A stretch of 42,708 nucleotides of DNA from Flavobacteriaceae bacterium (GTDB taxonomy: Bacteria; Bacteroidota; Bacteroidia; Flavobacteriales; Flavobacteriaceae): assembly GCA_029248185.1 (NCBI GenBank), contig JAQWJV010000012.1:1-42708 (forward strand), in the 5' to 3' direction. The notes beneath the pieces were generated by a model. That model searched no databases. It was not told where the DNA came from and worked only from the letters and a program-made list of their open reading frames with translations. Position numbers and translations under genes: made by a program. Within the stretch, counting starts at the first letter, position 1. Each line of letters opens with the position of its first letter. This document shows, one piece after another, positions 1-7,219 of this stretch.

Positions 1-1255
1 ATTTATCTTTTGAATTTTGTGATATCATCCAACTGTAGACAAATGTAATTATGAAAAAATTCATTTGTGAGTAGGGTCTTATTCTAGGAAAATTAAAAAA
101 TGAATCAACCAGATACACAACAAGACACAAAAATAAAATTAAAGGTAAAAGCTTATCTTCCCTTTTAATTATTTCCTTTACAATAAAAGTAAATATTGAA
201 ATAAAAACTGAAATAAAAATCAATAACCCCAATATTCCGGTTTCGGCTCCAATTTGTAAAAAGTCGTTGTGTGTGTGTTTAGGGACCTGATAAGAATCCA
301 TTCTGGAACTTGCGTATTTAATACCCATGATTTTCCAATTACCTATTCCTACTCCCAATAAAGGGTAATCGATTATTCCTTGAATTGCTTCCTTATAATT
401 TTCAAGTCTGTAATTTGTTGAGTCATCATTTAAACTGGTAGCTCTGTTTAAAACGGTTAAATTATCAGAATTTTGATATAAAAAGGTCTGAATACCTGAA
501 GTGAAGATGCTAATTAATATTACAATTAAAACGTCTTTTTTTGAAAGAATTTTTTTACTAAAAAATTTACTTTGAAATGAAAGAGTTGATATTAGTATAA
601 TAATTAGTATTATAAAACAATAAATACTTGATCTAGAAGCTAATACTAACAGCATAAATAACATTAAAGAAAATAATGTAAGCAGAAATCTGATGTATTT
701 ATTTTTTTGATTGAAAATCAAATAAAAGAGAATTGGGATTTTTAATAGGATTGCGTAAGAATTAAATAATTGGTTTGAGGCAAAACCTTGAAGCTCTCTA
801 AGCCTAGCTATTCCATTCTCAAAAGTGTAATTTTCCAAAAAAATGCTAAACGAATACAATGTTTCAATAGCTCCCAAAATAACTATTGGAATAAAAAATA
901 AACTAATCCTCTTATAACCAGGAGCTAAAAAAGCAATAAAACAAATTGAAATAAAGAGTGTTAAATATTGAGAAAATTCAACTAACCCCTCTATAAAATT
1001 AAAGGCATTGGTTATGGTTATTAGTTGCCACATCAAAAAAATAAAGTAAAGAATTAAAAGCGGTCTGCTTTTAAAAAAGTCTAGGGACAAATATAATTTT
1101 TGAAATGATATTAAAATAAAAATTATTAAACAGACAACACTAAAATATAGGTAGCCCACTGCCAACCTATCTACAACCATAAATGTTGGCACAAATGGAA
1201 AAAGAAAGAATAGTAATGGAAGTATTCTATTTGATATTTCTGCTATTTTTTCCAT
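1..1255 (-). CDS. O-antigen ligase / Wzy-like polysaccharide polymerase, 3' end cut by window edge
   Basis: The minus-strand frame from ATG at 1255 stays open to base 1, about 418 codons. The protein is strongly hydrophobic with roughly ten or more membrane segments, starting at about residue 11 (ILPLLFFLFPF). Near the C-terminus it carries HTHNDFLQIGAETGILG, the signature of the Wzy_C/O-antigen ligase family (PF04932), preceded by a large periplasmic loop with LGVGIGNWKIMG. A later stretch, FNFPRIRPYSQM, is usual close to the C-terminus of flavobacterial members, so only a few residues are probably missing. Such enzymes join or polymerise lipid-linked glycans at the periplasmic face of the inner membrane; whether this one acts on LPS, capsule or a glycoprotein glycan cannot be told. 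The gene is visibly more AT-rich than its neighbours, common in surface-glycan loci. Its ATG directly follows the T-run of a terminator hairpin, leaving no normal leader. Confidence 0.85.
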   Translation of the reverse strand, partial: MEKIAEISNRILPLLFFLFPFVPTFMVVDRLAVGYLYFSVVCLIIFILISFQKLYLSLDFFKSRPLLILYFIFLMWQLITITNAFNFIEGLVEFSQYLTLFISICFIAFLAPGYKRISLFFIPIVILGAIETLYSFSIFLENYTFENGIARLRELQGFASNQLFNSYAILLKIPILFYLIFNQKNKYIRFLLTLFSLMLFMLLVLASRSSIYCFIILIIILISTLSFQSKFFSKKILSKKDVLIVILISIFTSGIQTFLYQNSDNLTVLNRATSLNDDSTNYRLENYKEAIQGIIDYPLLGVGIGNWKIMGIKYASSRMDSYQVPKHTHNDFLQIGAETGILGLLIFISVFISIFTFIVKEIIKREDKLLPLILFLCLVVYLVDSFFNFPRIRPYSQMNFFIITFVYSWMISQNSKDK

Positions 1256-1279
1256 AAAAAACCCCCTCGTTGGAGGGGG
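1256..1279 (-). terminator. Rho-independent terminator of the surface-protein gene
   Basis: On the minus strand CCCCCTC (1279-1273 complement) pairs with GAGGGGG (1268-1262 complement) around a 4-base loop, followed by six T residues (1261-1256). It lies 44 bases past the stop of the surface-protein gene, so it ends that transcript. The T-run abuts the ATG of the downstream ligase gene at 1255, so termination here would also control transcription into the ligase. Confidence 0.8.
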
Positions 1280-1291
1280 CTAATTTAAAAA

Positions 1292-1309
1292 CAAATATTT
1301 AAATATTTG
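1292..1309. repeat. 18-bp perfect AT-rich palindrome
   Basis: CAAATATTTAAATATTTG equals its own reverse complement. It sits between the stop codon of the surface-protein gene (1323) and the terminator hairpin (1262-1279). It could be a second 3'-UTR stem or a protein-binding site; no known operator was recognised. Confidence 0.6.
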
Positions 1310-1322
1310 CCTTAAAAAATGA

Positions 1323-2936
1323 TTAGTTTAACCAACCAATTCTTGAAAAGTCTGTTGCATTTGATGTAGCAGCAGCATTAGCCTCTTCTGGTAAAATTAC
1401 ATCATTTCTTCTACTTTCTACAGGGTAAACATTTGCAGCAGTAGTAACTTTAGAAGCTGTACCAGCATTAGCAGAATATGTAGAACTTAATTCTGTGAAA
1501 GCAGCTCCTGATAATGAGACATTCTTAACTGCATCCGCCTGAGTTTTTCCGAAATAACCTATTTCTGACAAAATACTTCCAGCTGTACTAGATTCAATTG
1601 TTAATACTATGTCCTTACCTTTAGTAACGTTATCAGCAGTTGATTTAGTAAAACTTGCATCATTACCAATTACGATACCGATATTACTATCTGTAGATTG
1701 TTTCCCTCCAGTAAAGACTAATGAAACGGCTTTATTCAAAGAACCTGTTCCTCTGTCTTTAGCGGTGAATTTGATAAGTCGATCTGTTGTTTGACCTAAA
1801 GTTCCATCTCCTGCTGGTGTTGTAATAGTGTAACGCTCAAGAGCATCTGTTGTGTATTTAGCAACCCATTTAGATACAAGTTCATTAGCTACCGCAACAG
1901 TACCTGTTAAAGCAGTTCCTGTTACTGTAACAGATCTACCTTCAATAGTCATAACAAGTGTATCTGAAACATTAGTAGTTCCAGCAGTTGCATGAACAGC
2001 ACCAGTTGCAGAGTTTTCACTTGCAGTACTGTTAGGACCAATTGCAATGTAAGCTACTGGGTTACCACCATCTGTGGCTGTCATTGTTACGCCAGCAGCA
2101 GTAGCAGCTGTTGTAGCAGCAGCAGTCAAGATTTGTGTTGAAATAGCAACTTGATTGTTATCGTCTAAGTCAACAGCAGTGCTTCCCCCTACAAGATCAG
2201 CTTTATTAGCAAAAGCAGCGAAGCCAGCTTGACCATTTGGAATAATGAACGATCTTTTTGCAGTTGTTGAAGCATCTCCAGTATCAGCAGTATTAGGAAC
2301 TACATAAGCAATTCTTAACTTAGTGTCCTGAGAAGCTTCATCAATACCAGCAGCCCATAGAACTTCAGAAGTAGTATCTCCTTCAGTTGTAAAGTTTACT
2401 GAATCAACAAATACAGACATTTTAGAGTCAGCATCAGCTTCAACAGCAGCTAAATAAGTATAAGCAGTTAAGATTCCACTTTCAGATGTAACATCTCCTA
2501 AATCGTTTGCTTCACCATCTCCTGTTTTAGTAGATGCAGTATCATCTTCGTCTTCGAATGAAGCTTCAATGTCATTGTCATAAATATAAACTTCTGGAGA
2601 TCCAGTTGCACCTGCAGCAGCAAGTCCAGTAAAATCAACAGTAGTTAAATCATCATTCCCTGTAACTTGAAGATACTCTACTTTATCAGAACTTATGTTT
2701 AAGTTTGTTAAAGAAGTATTGTCAATTACTTTGATTGTACCGTCTAATTTTGCACCAGTTGCAGAACCAGCAATAAATGAATTATCTATTGTTACTGTTT
2801 CCAAATCAAAGTTTTGTATTACATGAACAGCTGTTGCTGATGCTCCTGTTAGAGTAACAGTTGCAAGGTCAGAGTTACCGTTTCCAGCTCCAGTTGCACC
2901 AATTTGAACAGAACCATCAACCTCAGCTGAAATTGT
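1323..2936 (-). CDS. C-terminal part of the surface protein, after the internal stop
   Basis: This is the in-frame continuation downstream of TAA 2937-2939. It has no signal peptide and no convincing start; the first usable start codon is TTG at 2804 (LETVTIDNS), inside a repeat. Alone it would stay in the cytoplasm, so it makes sense only as the rest of the upstream fragment. Confidence 0.55.
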   Translation of the reverse strand, partial: TISAEVDGSVQIGATGAGNGNSDLATVTLTGASATAVHVIQNFDLETVTIDNSFIAGSATGAKLDGTIKVIDNTSLTNLNISSDKVEYLQVTGNDDLTTVDFTGLAAAGATGSPEVYIYDNDIEASFEDEDDTASTKTGDGEANDLGDVTSESGILTAYTYLAAVEADADSKMSVFVDSVNFTTEGDTTSEVLWAAGIDEASQDTKLRIAYVVPNTADTGDASTTAKRSFIIPNGQAGFAAFANKADLVGGSTAVDLDDNNQVAISTQILTAAATTAATAAGVTMTATDGGNPVAYIAIGPNSTASENSATGAVHATAGTTNVSDTLVMTIEGRSVTVTGTALTGTVAVANELVSKWVAKYTTDALERYTITTPAGDGTLGQTTDRLIKFTAKDRGTGSLNKAVSLVFTGGKQSTDSNIGIVIGNDASFTKSTADNVTKGKDIVLTIESSTAGSILSEIGYFGKTQADAVKNVSLSGAAFTELSSTYSANAGTASKVTTAANVYPVESRRNDVILPEEANAAATSNATDFSRIGWLN

Positions 2937-4181
2937 TTATGTATCTAGGTTACCATTTCCTTGTAAATCAACAGCACCAACTTTACCTGAAAGAGTAATA
3001 GTAGTAATACTATTATTGTCAACAAATGAAATTGCAGGACCTGAAAGGTCTGTAGCTGTATCAGGATCTAATGCACCTGCAACAGTTAAAGTTTCAAGAT
3101 CATCAGATGAATCAATATCTAAAGTAACCGCTTTATCAGAAGTATAAGTTTCAACTCCTTCAAGAATTTCTACATGCCCTTTGAAACCATTAACTGTAAC
3201 AGTAGCAACATCTTTAACTTTAATAGTTCCATCAAGAATGTTTGTAAAAGTCAATGAAGCAGGACCTGTAATATCAAGTGTGATATCTTTTTGGTCACCA
3301 TCAGCGTCAACGTCATCTAACTTGTTAGGGAATGCTGCACCTTCATCAACTTCTACAGTTAAGTTTAGTGGAGGATAACGTACCAATTCTGTTAGGTGTA
3401 ATTCAGTTGCTTTACTAAATGCAATTGTATTAGCAGTTGTATCTGTGTAAAATTTCTGAACAGATGTTAATGCTCTAAAGTCAATTTTATCGACTTTACT
3501 TTTGTAGTCATCGTACAAGTAAATGTTTTGAGCAGAAACAAGACCCTGCGCAATGTATCCACCAGCTTGCTTAAGAGTAAGCGTAGCAGTACCCGTAAGA
3601 TTGTTGAAAGTCATTGCAGGAACTGATGACGTAGTAGCTACATAGCTAAAGTCTTTAACCGTAGTTAAAATGTTATCAATTGTTTCCTGTAACTTTACAG
3701 CATCCATATCAGCAGTAGCATTAATGTCAACATTACCGTTAACGATAGCAATAGCATCATCCATACCATGGAAAATGTCAAGTGTTGCAACAGAGTTGAT
3801 AGTTACGTCACCAGTAAAAACTGCCGATGCATTCAATAACTCTTCTAAATCTTCAGCATTTGCGTCAACACCAGCTTGGATATTAGCAACATCTTCAGCA
3901 GATGCAGCATCTTCAGCAGCAGCATTTAACTCTTCAACAGCAGCATCAATGTCTGCAAGTCCATCAGCTAAAGCAGTATCAATTTGACTTGATAAACTTG
4001 ACTGTAATGAAGCTACAGTAGCTGATAGTGATTGAAGATCACTCTGAACCTGAGTTAAACCAGCAACTGTTGTAGTCAGTGCAGTAATTTGATTCTCAAG
4101 GTCGGTAAATTGATCGTCGTAATTCTGACATCCCACTACGAGTAGTGCACCTGCCAAAATACTTAATAAACCTTTTTTCAT
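2937..4181 (-). CDS. N-terminal part of the surface lipoprotein (414 residues)
   Basis: This is the portion before the internal TAA. It contains the lipoprotein signal with Cys18, the coiled coil and the first repeat block. ATG at 4181 (MKKGLLSILAG) gives a textbook signal peptide. If the stop is real, this fragment would still be exported and lipidated but would lack the C-terminal half. Confidence 0.7.
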   Translation of the reverse strand: MKKGLLSILAGALLVVGCQNYDDQFTDLENQITALTTTVAGLTQVQSDLQSLSATVASLQSSLSSQIDTALADGLADIDAAVEELNAAAEDAASAEDVANIQAGVDANAEDLEELLNASAVFTGDVTINSVATLDIFHGMDDAIAIVNGNVDINATADMDAVKLQETIDNILTTVKDFSYVATTSSVPAMTFNNLTGTATLTLKQAGGYIAQGLVSAQNIYLYDDYKSKVDKIDFRALTSVQKFYTDTTANTIAFSKATELHLTELVRYPPLNLTVEVDEGAAFPNKLDDVDADGDQKDITLDITGPASLTFTNILDGTIKVKDVATVTVNGFKGHVEILEGVETYTSDKAVTLDIDSSDDLETLTVAGALDPDTATDLSGPAISFVDNNSITTITLSGKVGAVDLQGNGNLDT

Positions 4182-4304
4182 TTTGATAAAAAATTAAATT
4201 AAAATTAAAAATATTAAATGTTTGTGAGGATGTGTTGGATCAGCAGTTGCCTTTGTTTCCAAAAATTTTGCTTTAGAACACAGCGTTCACAGTTATAGAA
4301 TCTT

Positions 4305-4321
4305 TGCAAGTATCGTGCCAA
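4305..4321 (-). promoter_or_regulatory. Sigma-54 (RpoN) promoter of the surface-protein gene
   Basis: The minus strand reads TTGGCACGATACTTGCA, matching the sigma-54 consensus YTGGCACG-N4-TTGCW at every fixed position, with GG and GC ten bases apart (-24/-12). Transcription would start near 4294, giving a leader of about 113 nt before ATG 4181. A TAACTTTG box resembling the housekeeping -7 element overlaps its upstream edge (4319-4326). Confidence 0.8.
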
Positions 4322-4548
4322 AGTTATTTTTTTGTTAAAAAAGAATGGGGTTTTCTAAAAAAAAGAAGGTTTGTGCTGTTAGGCACAGCAAATATTATGG
4401 GTTAACACAAATAATGCACTATGTTTTATTAACAATTTGGTGTGTGTCTTTGGGAAAGGAAAAGAGTGTCTATTGTTTAGTGAAAATACGTTTGAAGCAG
4501 TAAAATTAGGAGTGTGTTATTTAGGTTTGGTTTGAGAACAAGTTATAA

Positions 4549-4574
4549 CACCCCCTAACCCCTTGTTGGGGGTG
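4549..4574. repeat. C-rich/G-rich inverted repeat
   Basis: CACCCCC (4549-4555) pairs with GGGGGTG (4568-4574). There is no T-run on either side, and it lies between two divergent genes, so it is not an obvious terminator. It resembles the hairpins at 1262-1279 and 7172-7202 and may be a copy of a dispersed flavobacterial intergenic element. Confidence 0.5.
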
Positions 4575-4653
4575 AGGAAATTGGGCGTCTACCCATGCTG
4601 GAGGTATTTAAAGCTACTCCTTTCTGACTTTTAAACCAAGTCACAATAATTTT

Positions 4654-4661
4654 TACCTTTG
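4654..4661 (+). promoter_or_regulatory. -7 box (TACCTTTG) of the dipeptidase gene
   Basis: A perfect TAnnTTTG Bacteroidota -7 element lies 17 bases before ATG 4679. The upstream -33 region has only a weak TTTT at about 4629. Confidence 0.6.
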
Positions 4662-4678
4662 AAAGAAACAAGAAGAAA

Positions 4679-5866
4679 ATGAAAAAAAGATATGGATTCC
4701 TTTTAGCTTTTTTATTGATCCAATGCAAAGAAAAAAAGCCTGAAATGACAGTTGCTACTGTCCAGAAAGCACAGCAGATACATTTAAAAACAACCATCCT
4801 AGACACCCATGATGATATCAATGTCAAAAACTTTACAGACAGTCTCAATTACACGCAAGACATAGACACCCAAGTAAACCTCCCCAAAATGCAGGCAGGG
4901 GGGTTGGATGTGGCTTGGTTTATTGTCTATACAGAACAAGGGGATTTGACCGAAAGAGGATATAATAAAGCTGCAGAAAATGCACAAGCTAAGTTTAATG
5001 CCATACACAGACTGGTAGAACAATACGGAAAAGATAAAATCGCTTTAGCCACCAACGCTCAACAAGTGGATAGCATTCGAAGGTTAGGAAAAAAAGTTGC
5101 CATGATTGGCGTAGAGAATGCCTACCCCTTGGGTGAAAAGTTAGATGATCTTTCCCGCTATTACAAAATGGGTGCGCGGTATATGTCATTGGCGCACAAT
5201 GGTCACAATCAGTTTTCAGATTCGAATACGGGAGAATTTGACAATACCTCAAAACACAATGGAATCAGTGAGCTCGGGAAACAGCTCATTGAAAGAATGA
5301 ACTACCTTGGAATTATGGTCGATATTTCTCATCCCTCAAAAGAAGCGATACGACAAACCATTGCGTATTCCAAAGCACCCGTTATTGCCTCACATTCTTC
5401 TGCCAGAACCTTAAGCGATCATCCCCGAAATTTGGACGACCAGCAATTGCAATGGGTGAAAGAAAGTGGAGGTGTTGTCCAGACAGTAGCTCTTGGAACA
5501 TTTATCAACAAAGAAAAAGATGCGGCCTTTAAAAAAGCAAAAGATTCCCTTTTAAAATTGAATCCAGAGGCAGCTTTAGAAAGCCTCAAAAAGAACAATC
5601 CTCCTGTCAATGTTTCTGATTTTGTAGATCATATTGATTACATTAAAAATAAAATTGGTATTGACCATGTCGGTATCAGCTCGGACTTTGACGGTGGTGG
5701 CGGAATTGAGGGATGGAAAGACGCCTCTGAGACGTTTAATGTGACCCTTGAACTCGTGAAAAGAGGCTATACCGAAAAGGAAATTGCTAAAATTTGGAGT
5801 GGTAACCTACTGCGTGTCTTGGAGGAAACTCAAAGGGTAGCCGAGGAATTACAAGCTAAAAATTAA
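4679..5866 (+). CDS. Membrane dipeptidase, peptidase family M19 (exported lipoprotein)
   Basis: This 395-residue protein matches the renal-dipeptidase family, zinc enzymes that cleave dipeptides including those with a C-terminal D-residue. Metal and active-site positions are visible: DTHDD (His44, Asp46), GVEN (Glu146), DISHPS (His218), ASHSSAR (His239, Arg243) and SSDFDGGGG (Asp336). The N-terminus MKKRYGFLLAFLLIQCKEKK is a lipoprotein signal with Cys16, so the enzyme acts outside the cytoplasm, probably in the periplasm. A TAnnTTTG box just upstream supports the start. Its 3' end lies one base from the convergent PBP4-type gene; both fit turnover of peptidoglycan peptides or scavenged D-containing peptides. 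Length is normal for the family and all key residues are present. Confidence 0.92.
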   Translation: MKKRYGFLLAFLLIQCKEKKPEMTVATVQKAQQIHLKTTILDTHDDINVKNFTDSLNYTQDIDTQVNLPKMQAGGLDVAWFIVYTEQGDLTERGYNKAAENAQAKFNAIHRLVEQYGKDKIALATNAQQVDSIRRLGKKVAMIGVENAYPLGEKLDDLSRYYKMGARYMSLAHNGHNQFSDSNTGEFDNTSKHNGISELGKQLIERMNYLGIMVDISHPSKEAIRQTIAYSKAPVIASHSSARTLSDHPRNLDDQQLQWVKESGGVVQTVALGTFINKEKDAAFKKAKDSLLKLNPEAALESLKKNNPPVNVSDFVDHIDYIKNKIGIDHVGISSDFDGGGGIEGWKDASETFNVTLELVKRGYTEKEIAKIWSGNLLRVLEETQRVAEELQAKN

Positions 5867-5867
5867 T

Positions 5868-7145
5868 TCATCGAAGCTTTCGCTCCAACCATTCCATCAG
5901 CAGGCCGATCCCTTTGCGAACTTCAGCAACACTGGTCGTATGATGATTTACCATAATGGAAAATACATAGATTTTTCCCTTGGGATGTACCCAATAACCT
6001 GAAAGATTATGGTTATGTCTCAGGGTTCCCGTTTTAGCATACAGCGCTGAATGGGTATATTGCTTTAAGGTTCCCGAAGTAGCACCTCTAGGAAAATAGG
6101 TTTGAATGGTTTCCCAACCAAGGTTTTCATGAATTTTTTGCAAAACCCTAACAAGGGTTCTGGGGGTGATCATATTGTAACGAGATACCCCTGAGCCATC
6201 CACCCACTCAACAGGATCGGGAAGCCAGGCGTTCCATTGTTCTAACAATAAGGCAATCGCTTTGTCGGATTGCATCGTATCGAAATTTTGTTGGGAAATC
6301 ATGAGAAGTAAAGCTTCAGCAATTCCATTATCACTGTCTTGTAATAAAGCTTTGTATAGCATTTCTTCTTGATCTGTATATAAAAAATTCCATTCCAATT
6401 GCGCCTTTGAATTTGTAACAAGTTCAACGTTTTGATGGGTTTGTTCCTCCAGTAATTTTGCGAAAAGAGAATCGCTGGTCATAAACGGACGGTAAAGAGT
6501 TTCTGCTGTTTTCCATGCCTTAGGATTGAAATAAAACTGATTTCGTTTGTGTTTTCTAACCCATGCACTGGCAGTAGTGTCTAAAACAGTTTTAGATTCA
6601 AAAAAAGAAGGAACGGTTTTGAGAGTGTCCTCCACAACTTGCGCTTGAACTACATTTCCAAATAAAGGAAACCTACTGCGCTCAGCGGCATAATAATAGG
6701 AATAGTCATCCCAAGTCCAACCACTTCCCAGCGGCTGGGGGGGCTCCTTGTTTACATGATAAATCCACGACCCCTTTTGATTGAAAAAAGAATCAAGAAG
6801 GGTGTCTTGATAAAAGGGGTGAAATAATAAGGGATAGCCCGTACTTTTAAAATGAAAAATACTGTCCTGCTCTTTAAAGTAGGAAACTGCGGGAAGTTTT
6901 TTAAAGTATTGGATTGCACCCAAAAAAGTAAGCAGTTTGGTGTTGGAGGCTGGAGTCATATAATGCGTTGCCTGATAGGCTGCAACGGGTTTCACCTTTT
7001 CTAAAGTGGAGATACTAATACCCAGGTGTGCCTTTTGAAAGGCTTCTATTTTTTGCAGCTGTCTTGCAATACGTTTTTTAGAAAGCCGCTGCCCCCAGAG
7101 TAAAGACGTGCCGAAAAAAAGAAAAAGAAAAATTCCCAAACGCAT
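5868..7145 (-). CDS. D-alanyl-D-alanine carboxypeptidase / PBP4 type (peptidase S13)
   Basis: The 425-residue protein has the three penicillin-binding motifs of the S13 family: SNTK (SxxK, Ser67 and Lys70), SRYN (SxN-type, near residue 325) and KTG (YAKTGTL, near residue 375). The N-terminus MRLGIFLFLFFGTSLLWG is a signal peptide, placing it in the periplasm, where it would trim the terminal D-Ala of peptidoglycan stem peptides or cut cross-links. It is somewhat shorter than E. coli DacB, usual for flavobacterial members. It follows the TonB receptor gene on the same strand after 74 bases that contain a probable terminator, so it may be transcribed alone; a TATCTTTA box lies at 7150-7157, very close to the ATG. 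Confidence 0.9.
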   Translation of the reverse strand: MRLGIFLFLFFGTSLLWGQRLSKKRIARQLQKIEAFQKAHLGISISTLEKVKPVAAYQATHYMTPASNTKLLTFLGAIQYFKKLPAVSYFKEQDSIFHFKSTGYPLLFHPFYQDTLLDSFFNQKGSWIYHVNKEPPQPLGSGWTWDDYSYYYAAERSRFPLFGNVVQAQVVEDTLKTVPSFFESKTVLDTTASAWVRKHKRNQFYFNPKAWKTAETLYRPFMTSDSLFAKLLEEQTHQNVELVTNSKAQLEWNFLYTDQEEMLYKALLQDSDNGIAEALLLMISQQNFDTMQSDKAIALLLEQWNAWLPDPVEWVDGSGVSRYNMITPRTLVRVLQKIHENLGWETIQTYFPRGATSGTLKQYTHSALYAKTGTLRHNHNLSGYWVHPKGKIYVFSIMVNHHTTSVAEVRKGIGLLMEWLERKLR

Positions 7146-7159
7146 TTCGTAAAGATATT

Positions 7160-7202
7160 AAAAAAGAGATTCCCTCCCTCCTTATAAGTGGGACTAGGGG
7201 GG
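7160..7202 (-). terminator. Probable terminator after the TonB receptor gene
   Basis: On the minus strand an imperfect C-rich/G-rich hairpin (7202-7172) is followed by a T-run (7165-7160). The stem has a wobble and mismatches, so strength is uncertain. It lies just after the receptor stop at 7220. Confidence 0.4.
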
Positions 7203-7219
7203 TGTTCTTTCCTACCCTA

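Larger units (their letters stand above)
1323..4181 (-). pseudogene. Large lipoprotein-anchored surface protein gene interrupted by an in-frame TAA
   Basis: Two open frames, 4181-2940 and 2936-1323, are in the same frame and are separated only by TAA at 2937-2939. Sequence on both sides continues the same style of beta-strand repeat (DLETLTVAG, SITTITLSG, then NLDT-stop-TISAEV, LATVTLTG, DLETVTIDN), so this was one gene of 953 codons including the two stops. The N-terminus is a lipoprotein signal (VVGCQNYDDQF, Cys18), followed by a coiled coil at about residues 25-115 rich in Leu, Ala, Gln and Ser, then repeats rich in Thr, Val and Asp. The C-terminus ends in DFSRIGWLN. Proteins of this kind look like abundant cell-surface or S-layer-like proteins; I know no proven function. 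The stop sits where the repeats have Leu, Ile or Val, so TTA to TAA is the simplest single change. It may be real truncation, a polymorphism or a sequencing error. A sigma-54 promoter precedes it and a strong terminator follows. Confidence 0.75.
4182..4678. other. Divergent intergenic region, no gene seen
   Basis: These 497 bases separate the surface-protein gene (minus) from the M19 dipeptidase gene (plus). They hold the AT-rich leader and sigma-54 promoter of the former, a dyad at 4370-4392 (TTTG...CAAA with inner GCTGT-N5-ACAGC) about 88 bases upstream of the predicted start, where a sigma-54 activator could bind, a C/G hairpin at 4549-4574, and the dipeptidase promoter at 4654-4661. I found no credible small gene or RNA. 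Confidence 0.6.

Noticed and set aside
3181-3987. Open frames on the plus strand inside the surface-protein gene (for example 3181-3378 and 3670-3987).
   Set aside because: They are opposite-strand shadows of the Thr/Ser/Ala-rich repeats, with no promoter, start context or recognisable domain.
4549-4574. Strong C/G hairpin as a terminator.
   Set aside because: It lies between divergent genes with no T-run on either side and nothing upstream to terminate; listed only as a repeat.
4555-4848. A minus-strand frame of 97 codons across the start of the M19 dipeptidase gene.
   Set aside because: It overlaps the dipeptidase start and promoter, and its product has no domain or sensible signal.
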